Positions 54,030 to 62,489 of a DNA stretch of 64,000 bases are shown here, in pieces. Location: contig NZ_LMQO01000002.1 of NCBI RefSeq assembly GCF_001425385.1, positions 1 through 64,000 of the forward strand, written 5' to 3'. The stretch is from Sphingomonas sp. Leaf407 (lineage in GTDB: Bacteria > Pseudomonadota > Alphaproteobacteria > Sphingomonadales > Sphingomonadaceae). The first letter of the stretch is position 1, and every line of letters begins with the position of its first letter. Made by a program: the position numbers and the translations under genes. The notes beneath the pieces are model-generated. The model searched no databases and had not been told where the DNA came from. It saw only the letters and a list, made by a program, of their open reading frames with translations.

Positions 54030-54887
54030 TTACGGCACCCGGCGGACCGGCGGCATCGCGTTGCAGATGTCGGCCCCGCCGGCGGGCACCATGAAGAACG
54101 GCGGCTCGCGGTTCTCGCGCCCCTGTATCCAGCGCGCATAGCGGGCATTGTCGGCGGCGCGATATTCGAAGCGCGGCCGTGCGGCGGCGGGCAGATCGCT
54201 CGCCAGGCGGATCGAGACGATCGGCGTCGGGGTCTGGTCGGGCGCGTAGAAGCCCATCGTGCCGGTGCCGCGTGGCAGCGAGGAAAGATATTCCATCCCC
54301 TCCACCACCCGCCCGATCAGCGCGACGTTGCGGTCGAGCGCACGCGGCGCATGGCCGATCACCGCATAAAGTTCCGCGCCGCTGCCGGTGCTGGGCGCCA
54401 TGTCGCGCCCGACACCGACCATGCCGTAGCAATGCGCCAGCCAGCCGCGCTGTCCGTCGCCCGCCACCGGCCATCCGTCGGCGCTATGGCCGCTTTTCGC
54501 CGCATAGGGATCGCGCCGGGTCATGGCCGTCACCGCGTCGTAGCGGGCGCTGTCATATTCGGCCGGGGGATTGGCGACAACGCCGGTGGGCAACGGCTTT
54601 TTTTCGGTCACGTCGCCCCATTGCGCGACGTAATTGTCCTGGATGCGATAGACCGAGGTGCCGTCCCACCAATGCGCGGCGGCCAGCCGGCGCACGTTGG
54701 CGATATGCACCGGCGCATAGCGCGGGGCGAGGCGGATCACGATCCGCCGGTCGCCCGCCAGCGTCATCACCAGCAGTTCGTCGTCGGGGATCGCCCGCCA
54801 GTCGGCCGCGACCGGATCGGCCGGGGTGGGGGCGGGGGCGGCAGGGGCGGCCTGAAGCAGGGCGGCGAGAGCGAGCAGGGCTGACAT
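54030..54887 (-). CDS. Exported peptidyl-prolyl cis-trans isomerase (cyclophilin type)
   Basis: This 285-residue protein has a short signal peptide (MSALLALAALLQAAPAA) and a linker, then a cyclophilin domain: ELLVMTLAGDRRIVIRLAPR, APVHIANVRRLAAAHWWDGT (NFxxLxxxxxYDGxxFHR equivalent), SVYRIQDNYVAQWGDVT and GTGTMGFYAPDQTP near the end. The usual QxGDP motif is represented by AQWGDVT. Several catalytic residues of human cyclophilin are altered (no FHR; VYRI instead), so activity may be weak. It would fold periplasmic proteins. The ATG at 54887 begins the signal peptide. It is convergent with the mocA-type gene and lies next to tRNA-Ser. Confidence 0.85.
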   Translation of the reverse strand: MSALLALAALLQAAPAAPAPTPADPVAADWRAIPDDELLVMTLAGDRRIVIRLAPRYAPVHIANVRRLAAAHWWDGTSVYRIQDNYVAQWGDVTEKKPLPTGVVANPPAEYDSARYDAVTAMTRRDPYAAKSGHSADGWPVAGDGQRGWLAHCYGMVGVGRDMAPSTGSGAELYAVIGHAPRALDRNVALIGRVVEGMEYLSSLPRGTGTMGFYAPDQTPTPIVSIRLASDLPAAARPRFEYRAADNARYARWIQGRENREPPFFMVPAGGADICNAMPPVRRVP

Positions 54888-54977
54888 GGGGCCGATCCTG
54901 CCATGGCGACGCGCGCCCATCAACCGCCCTTGCACGACGCGGCCAAGCCCCCTAGGGAGCCATTCTTCCGGCAATGC

Positions 54978-55068
54978 GGAGCGGTGGCCGAGTGGTCGAA
55001 GGCGCTCGCCTGGAAAGTGAGTATACGGCAAAACCGTATCGAGGGTTCGAATCCCTCCCGCTCCGCCA
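54978..55068 (+). tRNA. tRNA-Ser (anticodon GGA)
   Basis: A 91-nt class II tRNA with encoded CCA. The acceptor stem GGAGCGG (54978-54984) pairs with CCGCTCC (55058-55064). The anticodon loop CCTGGAAAG carries GGA. A long variable arm with TACGG/CCGTA follows, and the T arm is GGGTTCGAATCCC. Gene relics lie downstream, as often seen at tRNA integration sites. Confidence 0.97.
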
Positions 55069-55372
55069 AGACCGTGCTGTAAAGCGCTGCAATTGCTTGA
55101 TTTTTGTCAGTGCGAGCTATCCGCTCCCACGTTTATCCCTACATCGTGCGTTGGCTTGCCTGCCGTACAAGCTCGATCGCAACATCGAATAGCGGCCATG
55201 CTTCTGTTCGTTGTTGTTGCCACGTGGCGAGCGCGATCGACCGCTGGGGAAACGGCAGCGGCCATTCGGCCCGGCGTCGTTGGGCGCAGCGGTAGCGTTG
55301 GTGGCCATGCGCCAACCTCCCGCTGATGAGTGGAGCAGATGGATTGGCGGAGGCTGGTCCCTGATCCGCCTC
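55069..55372. other. Non-coding sequence downstream of tRNA-Ser
   Basis: There is no recognisable gene in these approximately 300 bases. The base composition is somewhat less GC-rich (for example TTGCTTGATTTTTGTCAGTG at 55093) than the neighbours. A direct repeat of the tRNA 3' end was looked for and not seen. Confidence 0.4.
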
Positions 55373-55475
55373 GGCGAGACTGGTGCGCTTGCGGCCCGGC
55401 TATCCCGGCTCAAGGTCGTGGTCCTCGACGAGTTCGGCTATCTGCCATTCGCACGCTCGGGCGGACAACCGCTCT
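55373..55475 (+). pseudogene. istB: Fragment of IS21-family istB (transposition helper ATPase)
   Basis: About 34 residues, GETGALAARLSRLKVVVLDE followed by FGYLPFARSGGQPLFPL, match the Walker B region of IstB (typically RLADHLTRLDFVVLDELGYLPFAQSGGQLLFHL). The Walker A and C-terminal parts are missing, and no istA or terminal repeats are present. Immediately afterwards the frame continues into an unrelated aldo/keto reductase fragment. This is a remnant of an IS21-type insertion. Confidence 0.68.
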
Positions 55476-55684
55476 TTCCGCTGGCGCATCCCTGCGTCGC
55501 CAGTGTCCTGTCGGGAATCGACCGTCCCGAACGGCTCGCGCAGACGCTCGCCTGCTATCGCTTCGCCATTCCCGACGCCTTCCGGCAGGCGCTGGCGGTG
55601 GCGGGGGTGATGCGAAGCGACGCACCGCTCCACGCATCGGGACAGGGCAGAGGGAAACCGACGATGCAGGCCGCCGTCCCATGA
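55472..55684 (+). pseudogene. C-terminal fragment of an aldo/keto reductase fused to istB relic
   Basis: Residues AHPCVASVLSGIDRPERLAQ, then IPDAFRQALAVAGVMRSDAP, resemble the last 50-60 residues of the D-threo-aldose (L-fucose) dehydrogenase type of aldo/keto reductase, whose C-terminus reads LAHPAVASVIPG...IPAAFW..L...GLL..DAP. The frame is shared with the istB fragment upstream, so a deletion has joined the two. The catalytic N-terminal part is absent. It is non-functional as an enzyme; expression is unlikely. Confidence 0.55.
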
Positions 55685-55727
55685 CGGCCTGCACCGGCGG
55701 CGGCGGAACCGGTCCGCCGCCGTCAGG

Positions 55728-58670
55728 TCAGTAATGGATCCGCGCACCGACGAAGAAGGTGCGACCGATCACGTCGTAGACGCCGGCCTGATACCCCAGT
55801 TCGAAGTTCGCGCCGCCCGCTTCGGCACCGGGAATACGCGGCGGCTTGCGGTCGAAGGCGTTGTTCAGGCCGCCCGACAGGTCGACGCCCCGCAACAGCC
55901 GGACCCATGCCGAGAAGTCGTTGTAGAACACGTCGGGCGTATAGACCTGCTCATGCGTCTCTTCGGTGATCGCGCTGCTGGCGCGCATCGGCGAGAAATG
56001 CCGCAGCGTCCAGTTCGCGCCCCAGGTGTCGGCGGTATAGGCGGTACGGACCACGCCCTTCCACGTCGGCGATCCGAACACGCCGCGATATTCGGTGGTC
56101 GTCGTCGGATCGGTCGGATCGAGCGTGTATTCGCGCTTGAGCAGCCGGGTATAGTTCGCATCGACCGACAGCCTGCCCGACACGCCGGCGATGCCGAGCC
56201 GGTCGAGCGACGTGGCATATTGCAGACCGAGATCGATGCCGCGCGTCAGATATTTGGCGAGGTTCAGCTTCTGGGTGATGACCGACAACAGGTTGTTGTT
56301 GGCATCGCGCTGGATCAGCGGACAGAAGATGTTGGTGAGCGTCGGCTGGTCGACGCATTTGTTGATGAGCGTCTGTGCCGGGAAGGCGTCGATCGAATCG
56401 CGCAGGTCGATGTTGAAATAATCGACCGTCAGCGACAGGCCGGGGATGAAGTGCGGTTGCAGCACCGTCCCCACGGTCAGCGTCCGCGCGGTTTCGGGCT
56501 TGAGGTCGAGGTTCCCCTTCGAGATGATGTCACGGTAGACCCAGTAGGTCTTGGTATCGCCGGGTTTGATCGTTGCGCAGTTCGCGGCGGTATATTGCGT
56601 CTTGTCGGTCCGGTTGACGATGTTCCAGTTCTGGCACGGATCGGTGATCCACATGCCGCCGATGCTGCTGGCGGTGTAGAGTTCGCCGATGTTCGGCGCG
56701 CGCACCGCCTGGCCATAGGTCGCGCGGAAGCGGATGTCGCGGAACGGTGCCCATTCGCCGCCGATCTTGTACGTCGTGGTCTTGCCGGCGGTGCTGTAAT
56801 CCGACAGCCGCACCGCGCCGTCGACCGACAGCGAGCGGAAGCCCGGCACGTCCTTCAATATGGGTACGTGCAGTTCGCCGTAGACTTCCTTGACGTCGTA
56901 TTTCCCGACCAGCGGCGTCGCGGTGACGCCGAGCGTCGGATCATAGCGGCTGCTGGTCGGATCATATTCGGCCTGGATGCCAATATCGTTGCTTTCCTTG
57001 CGATATTCGGCACCGACCACCGCTTCCACCGCGCCACCGGGCAGGTCGAACAGGCCGCCCGAGACATAGCCCGACACCACCTGCTGCTTCATCACCGATC
57101 GTGCCCAGCTCGACGAATACTGGATGTAATCGATCATCTGCTGCGTCAGCGGGAGCAGCGGGTTGATCGCGACGCAGCCGTTGCCGGGGTTGGTCAGCGT
57201 GCTGCGGCACACCGCCTGACCATTGGCGCCGCGCGTCGAGTTCAGCCCCTGATACCACCGGCGATAGGAGGTGGAATTGACGTCGCGCACCTGTTGTTCG
57301 GTGACGCCGTAGGAATAATAGCCCGAATAATTCCAGTCATGGGCGAGCAGGCGGAAATCCCCCTGCGCACCGAAGGCGCTCTGGAACGTCTGGCGGCGAT
57401 AGACGGTGACGGGGGTGCCGACTTCCATTACCCGCCGCGCGAAATACAGCCCGCCGGCGGGCAGTGCGCCGCCGTTCGCCGCAAGGATCGCCGGGGTGAT
57501 GAACGGGCTGTCGGCCGGCACCGCATCCGATCCGAAGGCGGTCAGCGGCGCATAGGACCCCTCCGACCGGTTCTGCGACAGCGATGCGTTGGCGAACAGC
57601 TTGAGCGCGGGCGACACTTCGAAATTGCCGCTCACCCGGGTCGAGAAGCGCTCGCTGGGAACCGAGAGATACCAGCCATCGTACCGGCCATGATATTCGC
57701 CGCCCGAATTGGTGATGAGCGTGCCGAGCGCTTCGTTGTTGGTGTTCGAGATCGTCACCGGCGTCGCGTTGGTGAACCCCTTCGATCCCAGTTGCGGCGC
57801 GCGCAGCGACCCGTCGGGATTGATCGCGAACAGCTTGTTGCCCAGAACCACCTGCGGCGAATTCGACGAATAGATGTTCTGGTTGTCGTCGGTAATGTAA
57901 TATTTCTGGCCCGAGCGCTGCCGGGTGTAGAAGGGATAGCCGCCCGCCGTCCACGGCCGGTCGGCACCGGTGATCGATCCCGGCTGTTCTTCATAGAAGC
58001 CGTAGAGCGTCACATTGCCTCGACCGTCGGCGAAATTGCGCCCGGCGGTCAGGTCCATGCTGTAGATGTCCATGTCGCCCCGGGTCGACGCCCCGTAGCG
58101 CAGGTTGGCGTCGACCCCCTGGAAATCGCGCTTGGTGATGAAGTTGGCGACGCCCGCGACGGCGTCGGCACCATAGAGCGCCGAGGCACCGCCGGTCACG
58201 ACCTCGACCCGTTCGATCAGGCTGGCGGGAAGGTTCGACAGATCGACCGCCGACGTGCCGGGAATCGACGGCACCTGCCGGCGGCCATCGACCAGCACCA
58301 GCGTCCGCTGCGTCCCCATGCCACGCAGGTCGAGCGCGTTGACGCCGGCATTGCCGGCAAGGTTGCTCGTCTGGTTGGTCTGGGTGATCGCCAGCGCTGG
58401 CAACTGGTTGATAACATCGGTGATCTGCGTCGCGCCGGTCGCCCGGATCTGGTCGGCATCGACGACCGCGACGGGCGACGGGCTGTCTGCTGCGATGCGG
58501 CGGATGCGCGATCCGGTGACGAGAATTTCCCCCTGCTCGCCCGCCTTGTCGTCGACCGTCGCCTTGTCGTCGGCGACCGGCAGCGCCTGTGCCAGCGCCA
58601 TCGTCGGCAAGGTTCCTACGGTCGCTCCCCCGAGCAACAAGGCATATCGAAACGTCGCTTTCCTATTCAT
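55728..58670 (-). CDS. TonB-dependent outer-membrane receptor
   Basis: This is a 980-residue receptor. The signal peptide MNRKATFRYALLLGG ends near ALA at about residue 28. A TonB box GEILVTGSRIRR near 48-59 and a plug with SPSPVAVVDADQIRATGATQ, ALDLRGMGTQRTLVLVDGRR and ASALYGADAVAGVANFITKR follow. A long beta-barrel ends in GRTFFVGARIHY. It matches the large sphingomonad/xanthomonad class linked to peptide or sugar uptake. It is divergent from an S9 dipeptidyl peptidase gene with a 162-bp promoter gap that contains a palindrome. The start at 58670 has GGGGGACAAT upstream. It probably imports peptides or peptide-like substrates for the peptidase genes opposite, an inference from context. Confidence 0.9.
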   Translation of the reverse strand: MNRKATFRYALLLGGATVGTLPTMALAQALPVADDKATVDDKAGEQGEILVTGSRIRRIAADSPSPVAVVDADQIRATGATQITDVINQLPALAITQTNQTSNLAGNAGVNALDLRGMGTQRTLVLVDGRRQVPSIPGTSAVDLSNLPASLIERVEVVTGGASALYGADAVAGVANFITKRDFQGVDANLRYGASTRGDMDIYSMDLTAGRNFADGRGNVTLYGFYEEQPGSITGADRPWTAGGYPFYTRQRSGQKYYITDDNQNIYSSNSPQVVLGNKLFAINPDGSLRAPQLGSKGFTNATPVTISNTNNEALGTLITNSGGEYHGRYDGWYLSVPSERFSTRVSGNFEVSPALKLFANASLSQNRSEGSYAPLTAFGSDAVPADSPFITPAILAANGGALPAGGLYFARRVMEVGTPVTVYRRQTFQSAFGAQGDFRLLAHDWNYSGYYSYGVTEQQVRDVNSTSYRRWYQGLNSTRGANGQAVCRSTLTNPGNGCVAINPLLPLTQQMIDYIQYSSSWARSVMKQQVVSGYVSGGLFDLPGGAVEAVVGAEYRKESNDIGIQAEYDPTSSRYDPTLGVTATPLVGKYDVKEVYGELHVPILKDVPGFRSLSVDGAVRLSDYSTAGKTTTYKIGGEWAPFRDIRFRATYGQAVRAPNIGELYTASSIGGMWITDPCQNWNIVNRTDKTQYTAANCATIKPGDTKTYWVYRDIISKGNLDLKPETARTLTVGTVLQPHFIPGLSLTVDYFNIDLRDSIDAFPAQTLINKCVDQPTLTNIFCPLIQRDANNNLLSVITQKLNLAKYLTRGIDLGLQYATSLDRLGIAGVSGRLSVDANYTRLLKREYTLDPTDPTTTTEYRGVFGSPTWKGVVRTAYTADTWGANWTLRHFSPMRASSAITEETHEQVYTPDVFYNDFSAWVRLLRGVDLSGGLNNAFDRKPPRIPGAEAGGANFELGYQAGVYDVIGRTFFVGARIHY

Positions 58671-58682
58671 ATTGTCCCCCAG

Positions 58683-58714
58683 ATGTATTTCGTATACAGA
58701 ATACATAACTGTAT
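58683..58714. promoter_or_regulatory. 24-bp near-perfect palindrome in the divergent TonB receptor/S9 peptidase promoter region
   Basis: ATGTATTTCGTATACAGAATACAT (58683-58706) is symmetric at 20 of 24 positions: ATGTATT/AATACAT arms around a central GTATAC, with only the two-base linkers TC and AG breaking symmetry. An overlapping second pair, ATACAG (58694-58699) and CTGTAT (58709-58714), extends it. The region is much more AT-rich than its surroundings and lies 13-44 bases upstream of the receptor ATG. It looks like an operator for a dimeric repressor or activator; no regulator gene is nearby. Confidence 0.5.
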
Positions 58715-58832
58715 TTATGTCAATAGGAATATGGTGCAACGCAATATCCATGCCCCGACGAAGGGGTGCAAGATCGGATCATGCGACGTGGCGAAGGGGA
58801 TCAAGACGGTGACAGGCGGCGGGTATCAGGCA

Positions 58833-61229
58833 ATGGCGCGGACGCTGTGCGGGACGGCACTGGGCGGACTGGCGCTCGCGACGGCGACCATGGCACCGGC
58901 GCGGCCATCGGGCAGCGGCGTCCGCGCGACGGCCGGGGCGCCGCGACCCGTGGCGTCGATCGCCGAACGCTATGCGCTGGCCGACCGGTTCCAGCGTCCG
59001 GCGGCCAACGCGCTGTTCGCCGATGGCGATGTCCGCGCGACCTTTACCGACGACAGCCGGTTCCTGCTCTACTGGACCGGCGTTCCGGGACGCCGCACCT
59101 TGCGGCGGCTCGAACTGGCGACCGGAACCCTTGCCCCGCTGACCGACGAGGCGACGCTGGCGCGGTTGCTGGCGGCGGCGATCGCCAAACCGGTCGATGC
59201 CGAAGAACTGTCGATCGAGGACCCGGTATTCGAGTCGGCCAAGGGCGTGTTGCGGTTCGGCGCGTTCGACAAACGCTGGCAACTGGCGCCCGACGGCACG
59301 CTGGCCGAAGCGGCGACCGGCGCGCCCGACGGCGAGGGCGCGGTATCGCCCGATGGCCGGTTCGAGATCGTGGCGCGCGACTTCAACCTCTTCGCCCGAG
59401 ATCGCCGATCGAAGCGCGAGGTGGCGCTGACCACCGACGGCACGCGCGAGCAACCCTATGGCCGCAGCATCCCGCAACTGGCCGACATATTGAAGGCGGG
59501 GACCGAAGACCCGGTCATGCCGGTATCGGTCGCATGGTCGCCCGACAGCCGCACCATCGTGACGTGGCGGCTCGACACGCGCGGCGTGAAGAAACTGAGC
59601 ATCACGCAGGAAAACCCGCCGGGCAGTTTCTACCCGCGCTCGTTCCAATATATCTATCCGCTGGCGGGGGCCGAGAAACTGCCGCAGGCGACGCGCTTCG
59701 CGGTCGATGTCGAACGCGCGCTCAAGCGGCGGCGGGCGCGGCTGGTGCCGCTGGCGATCCCGTCCGAATCGATCCTCTATCCGATACCGCCCGATCTGGG
59801 CTGGCACGACGGCAAGCCGCAGATGGCGTGGACCGAGCGCGGCTATGGCCAGGTCCTCGTCTATCGCGCCGATCCGGAAACCGGCGCGGCGCGGATGATC
59901 GCGCGCGAGGCGGTGCGCCCGCTGGTGACGGTGACGAGCAGCTTCTTTCGCGCCGCGCCCGAACTGGGCGGGGTGCTCAGCGTGTCCGAACGCAGCGGCT
60001 GGGCGCAACTCTATCTGGTGAAGCCCGATGCGCCCGATGGCGGCACCGCGCTGACGACCGGCGCATGGGAAGTGATCGGCATCGAGCATGTCGATGCGAA
60101 GCGCGGCAGCATCCTGCTGACCGGGGTCGGGCGCGAGGGGGATCGCAATCCCTATTACCGGGCCGCCTATCGCGTCGGCAGCGACGGCGCGTCGCCGCCG
60201 GTGCTGCTGACCCCCGAACCGCTCGACCATGACGTCGCCGTGTCGAAGGACGGCAGATGGATGGTCGACGCGATGTCCGCTCCCACCATTCCCACCCGCA
60301 CCGTGGTGCGCGACGCGGCGGACGGGCGGATCGTGGCCGAACTGGCGCGCGCCGACGACAGCGCGCTGCGCGCCACCGGCTTCGTGATGCCCGAGACGTT
60401 CCGGGGGGTGGCCGCCGACGGGCGCACGCCGATCTACGGCATGATCTGGCGACCGGTCGGGTTCGATCCCACCCGGTCCTATCCGGTGATCGAGGAAGTC
60501 TATACCGGCCCGACCACGACGCAGGTGCCGACGACATGGACCGGCGCGGTCGCGGCGCGACAGGCGTCGCTGGCGCAGGTGGGCGCGATCGTCGTGTCGG
60601 TCGACGGCACCGGCACGTCGCGGCGGGGACAAGCGTTCCGCCTGCCCGCCTATCGCAATCTGGGCGAGGTCGGGCTGGACGATCATATCGCGCTGATCCG
60701 CCAGATGGCGGCGCGCTACCCCTATATGGATGTGAGCCGGGTGGGGGTCTATGGCGGGTCGGCGGGCGGCTATGACGCCGCGCGGTTCGTGCTACGCCGC
60801 CCGGCATTCTACAAGGTCGCGGTGGCATGGGCGGGCAACCACGAACTGCGGCTCGACAAGGCATGGTGGCCCGAAGTGTCGATGGGCTATGCCGACCAGG
60901 CGACATGGGACCGCAATTCCAACCTGTCGGTCGCGGGCAATCTGCGCGGCAAGCTGCTGCTCGGGCATGGCGACATCGACGACAATGTGCCGGTCACCGA
61001 AACCATGCGGCTTGCCGATGCGCTGATCCAATCGGGACGCGATGTCGACCTGCTGATCCTGCCCAACAGCTCGCACCGGCCGAACCGGCCGTTCTACTGG
61101 CGCAAGATGCGCGACTATTTCGTCCGCAACCTGCTCGACGAGGCACCGCCGCCGTTCGCGCCGCCGGTCGCGGCCCCGCCGCCCTTCGCGCAGCCGGCAC
61201 CCGCCACCGCGACGGCGGGTGCGCGATGA
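58833..61229 (+). CDS. Exported S9 family prolyl oligopeptidase/dipeptidyl peptidase IV-like
   Basis: This is an approximately 798-residue secreted serine peptidase. A signal peptide (MARTLCGTALGGLALATATM) precedes a DPP IV-type beta-propeller (AVSPDGRFEIVARDFNLFAR, VMPVSVAWSPDSRTIVTWRL) and then the catalytic hydrolase domain with Ser in GVYGGSAGGYDAARFV near residue 641, Asp in GDIDDNVPV near 713 and His in NSSHRPNR near 748. The enzyme would release N-terminal X-Pro dipeptides in the periplasm. The C-terminus has a Pro/Ala-rich tail (PPPFAPPVAAPPPFAQPAP). ATG 58833 is used; GTG 58809 with GAAGGGG upstream is a competing start. Its stop overlaps the MFS start (ATGA). Confidence 0.88.
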   Translation: MARTLCGTALGGLALATATMAPARPSGSGVRATAGAPRPVASIAERYALADRFQRPAANALFADGDVRATFTDDSRFLLYWTGVPGRRTLRRLELATGTLAPLTDEATLARLLAAAIAKPVDAEELSIEDPVFESAKGVLRFGAFDKRWQLAPDGTLAEAATGAPDGEGAVSPDGRFEIVARDFNLFARDRRSKREVALTTDGTREQPYGRSIPQLADILKAGTEDPVMPVSVAWSPDSRTIVTWRLDTRGVKKLSITQENPPGSFYPRSFQYIYPLAGAEKLPQATRFAVDVERALKRRRARLVPLAIPSESILYPIPPDLGWHDGKPQMAWTERGYGQVLVYRADPETGAARMIAREAVRPLVTVTSSFFRAAPELGGVLSVSERSGWAQLYLVKPDAPDGGTALTTGAWEVIGIEHVDAKRGSILLTGVGREGDRNPYYRAAYRVGSDGASPPVLLTPEPLDHDVAVSKDGRWMVDAMSAPTIPTRTVVRDAADGRIVAELARADDSALRATGFVMPETFRGVAADGRTPIYGMIWRPVGFDPTRSYPVIEEVYTGPTTTQVPTTWTGAVAARQASLAQVGAIVVSVDGTGTSRRGQAFRLPAYRNLGEVGLDDHIALIRQMAARYPYMDVSRVGVYGGSAGGYDAARFVLRRPAFYKVAVAWAGNHELRLDKAWWPEVSMGYADQATWDRNSNLSVAGNLRGKLLLGHGDIDDNVPVTETMRLADALIQSGRDVDLLILPNSSHRPNRPFYWRKMRDYFVRNLLDEAPPPFAPPVAAPPPFAQPAPATATAGAR

Positions 61230-62446
61230 CCGCGCGACGCACGCTGCCCGTGGCGCTGATGGGCCTCGCGAACCTGACCTTCGGTGCCTATGGCGCATTG
61301 TGCCTGATGACGGTGCCGCAATTGCTGGCGGCGCGCGGCGTGGCGCAGGTGACGATCGCGTCGATCACCGCGCTGGCGCTGGTCCCGACGTTCTGCGGGT
61401 TCCTGGTCGCGCCGATCCTCGATGTGCGCTTCAGCCGTCGCGCCTATGCGATCTGCTTCGGGCTGCTCGCCGCCGTCATCGCCTTCGTGGCGATGCGCAA
61501 TCTGGGTTCGCCCGAAGTGCTGACGCCGTTGCTCGTGACCGGCTTTCTGGCGGCCAATCTCTATTACAACGCGCTCGGCGGATGGCTGGGCACGATCGTG
61601 CCGAAGGGGCAGGAAGGGCGACTGGCGGCGAGCTTTACCGTCGGCAACGTCGCCGGGTTCGGGATCGGCGCGATCCTGTTCATGACGCTGCTGCGCGGCC
61701 TGCCGCCGGTCGTCGGGCCGTTGGCCTGCGCGATCGCTATCGCCCTGCCGATGGTGTTGCTGGCATGGATTCCGGCGCCGGCGGGCACCCGGCGCGGCGC
61801 GCGCGAAAGCTATGCCACGCTGCTGCGCGAACTGGGGCTGCTGATCCGTCGCCCCGTCGTCCGGCGCACGCTGTTCCTGTTCTGCCTGCCCGCCGCCTCC
61901 TTCGCGCTGACCAACAGCCTTGGCGGGCTGGGCGGTGAATTCGGCGCGTCGGAACGCTTCGTGTCGGTCGTCGCCGGCATCGGCGTCACCGCTTCGGCGA
62001 TCCTCGGCACGCTGTTCGTGCCGGCGCTGGTCCGGCGCATCGAACCGCTGTTCATCTATCTCGCGATCGGCGCGACCGGCGCCTGTTTCACCCTGTCGCT
62101 CTCCGCGCTGCCGCATACCCCGGCGGTGTTCGCGCTGGCGCTGATCGGGCAGAACATCTTTCAGGCGGCGGCCTTCGCGGTCGAAAGCACCATCGTGTTC
62201 CGCAGCATCGGCGAGGATAATCCGCTGGCCGCCACCCAGTTCGCGTTCCTCCAGGCGGCGACTTGCCTGCCGATCGCCTATATGCAGGCGCTCGACGGAC
62301 AGGCCTATGACCGCGGCGGGCTGCACGCGATGCTGACGACCGATGCCGGGGCGTCGCTGCTGGCGTGCCTGTTGCTGCTGCCGGTCGTGCTGGTCTGGCG
62401 CGCGCGGCGTCGGGCTACCGCGATCACCCCCTTGCCCGCGCGATGA
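61226..62446 (+). CDS. MFS transporter (PAT/AmpG-like)
   Basis: This 406-residue protein has 12 hydrophobic helices. The sequence pattern (LMTVPQLLAARGVAQ, VAPILDVRFSRRAYA near residues 60-74, LYYNALGGWLGTIVPKGQ near 112-129) resembles the PAT/AmpG branch that moves muropeptides or other bulky solutes. Two six-helix halves are joined by a cytoplasmic loop rich in Arg (TRRGARESYATLLREL). In this operon the most likely cargo is a short peptide or dipeptide produced by the S9 peptidase, which is inference from gene order. It overlaps the peptidase by 4 nt. Confidence 0.85.
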   Translation: MTARRTLPVALMGLANLTFGAYGALCLMTVPQLLAARGVAQVTIASITALALVPTFCGFLVAPILDVRFSRRAYAICFGLLAAVIAFVAMRNLGSPEVLTPLLVTGFLAANLYYNALGGWLGTIVPKGQEGRLAASFTVGNVAGFGIGAILFMTLLRGLPPVVGPLACAIAIALPMVLLAWIPAPAGTRRGARESYATLLRELGLLIRRPVVRRTLFLFCLPAASFALTNSLGGLGGEFGASERFVSVVAGIGVTASAILGTLFVPALVRRIEPLFIYLAIGATGACFTLSLSALPHTPAVFALALIGQNIFQAAAFAVESTIVFRSIGEDNPLAATQFAFLQAATCLPIAYMQALDGQAYDRGGLHAMLTTDAGASLLACLLLLPVVLVWRARRRATAITPLPAR

Positions 62447-62489
62447 TGCGCGCGCACCCTTGCCCGTCCCTTCGCCGGAGTCTCCGCCG

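Noticed and set aside
54978..55684. Attachment site (duplicated tRNA-Ser 3' end) and integrase near tRNA-Ser
   Set aside because: No second copy of the tRNA 3' end and no integrase could be seen in the window; only gene relics are present.
55734..61229. One very long open frame (over 1800 codons) on the plus strand across the TonB receptor gene and the S9 peptidase gene
   Set aside because: The first 3 kb is antisense to a well-supported receptor and codes for Arg/Ala/Asp-rich sequence typical of GC-rich shadow frames; only the part from about 58833 matches a family.
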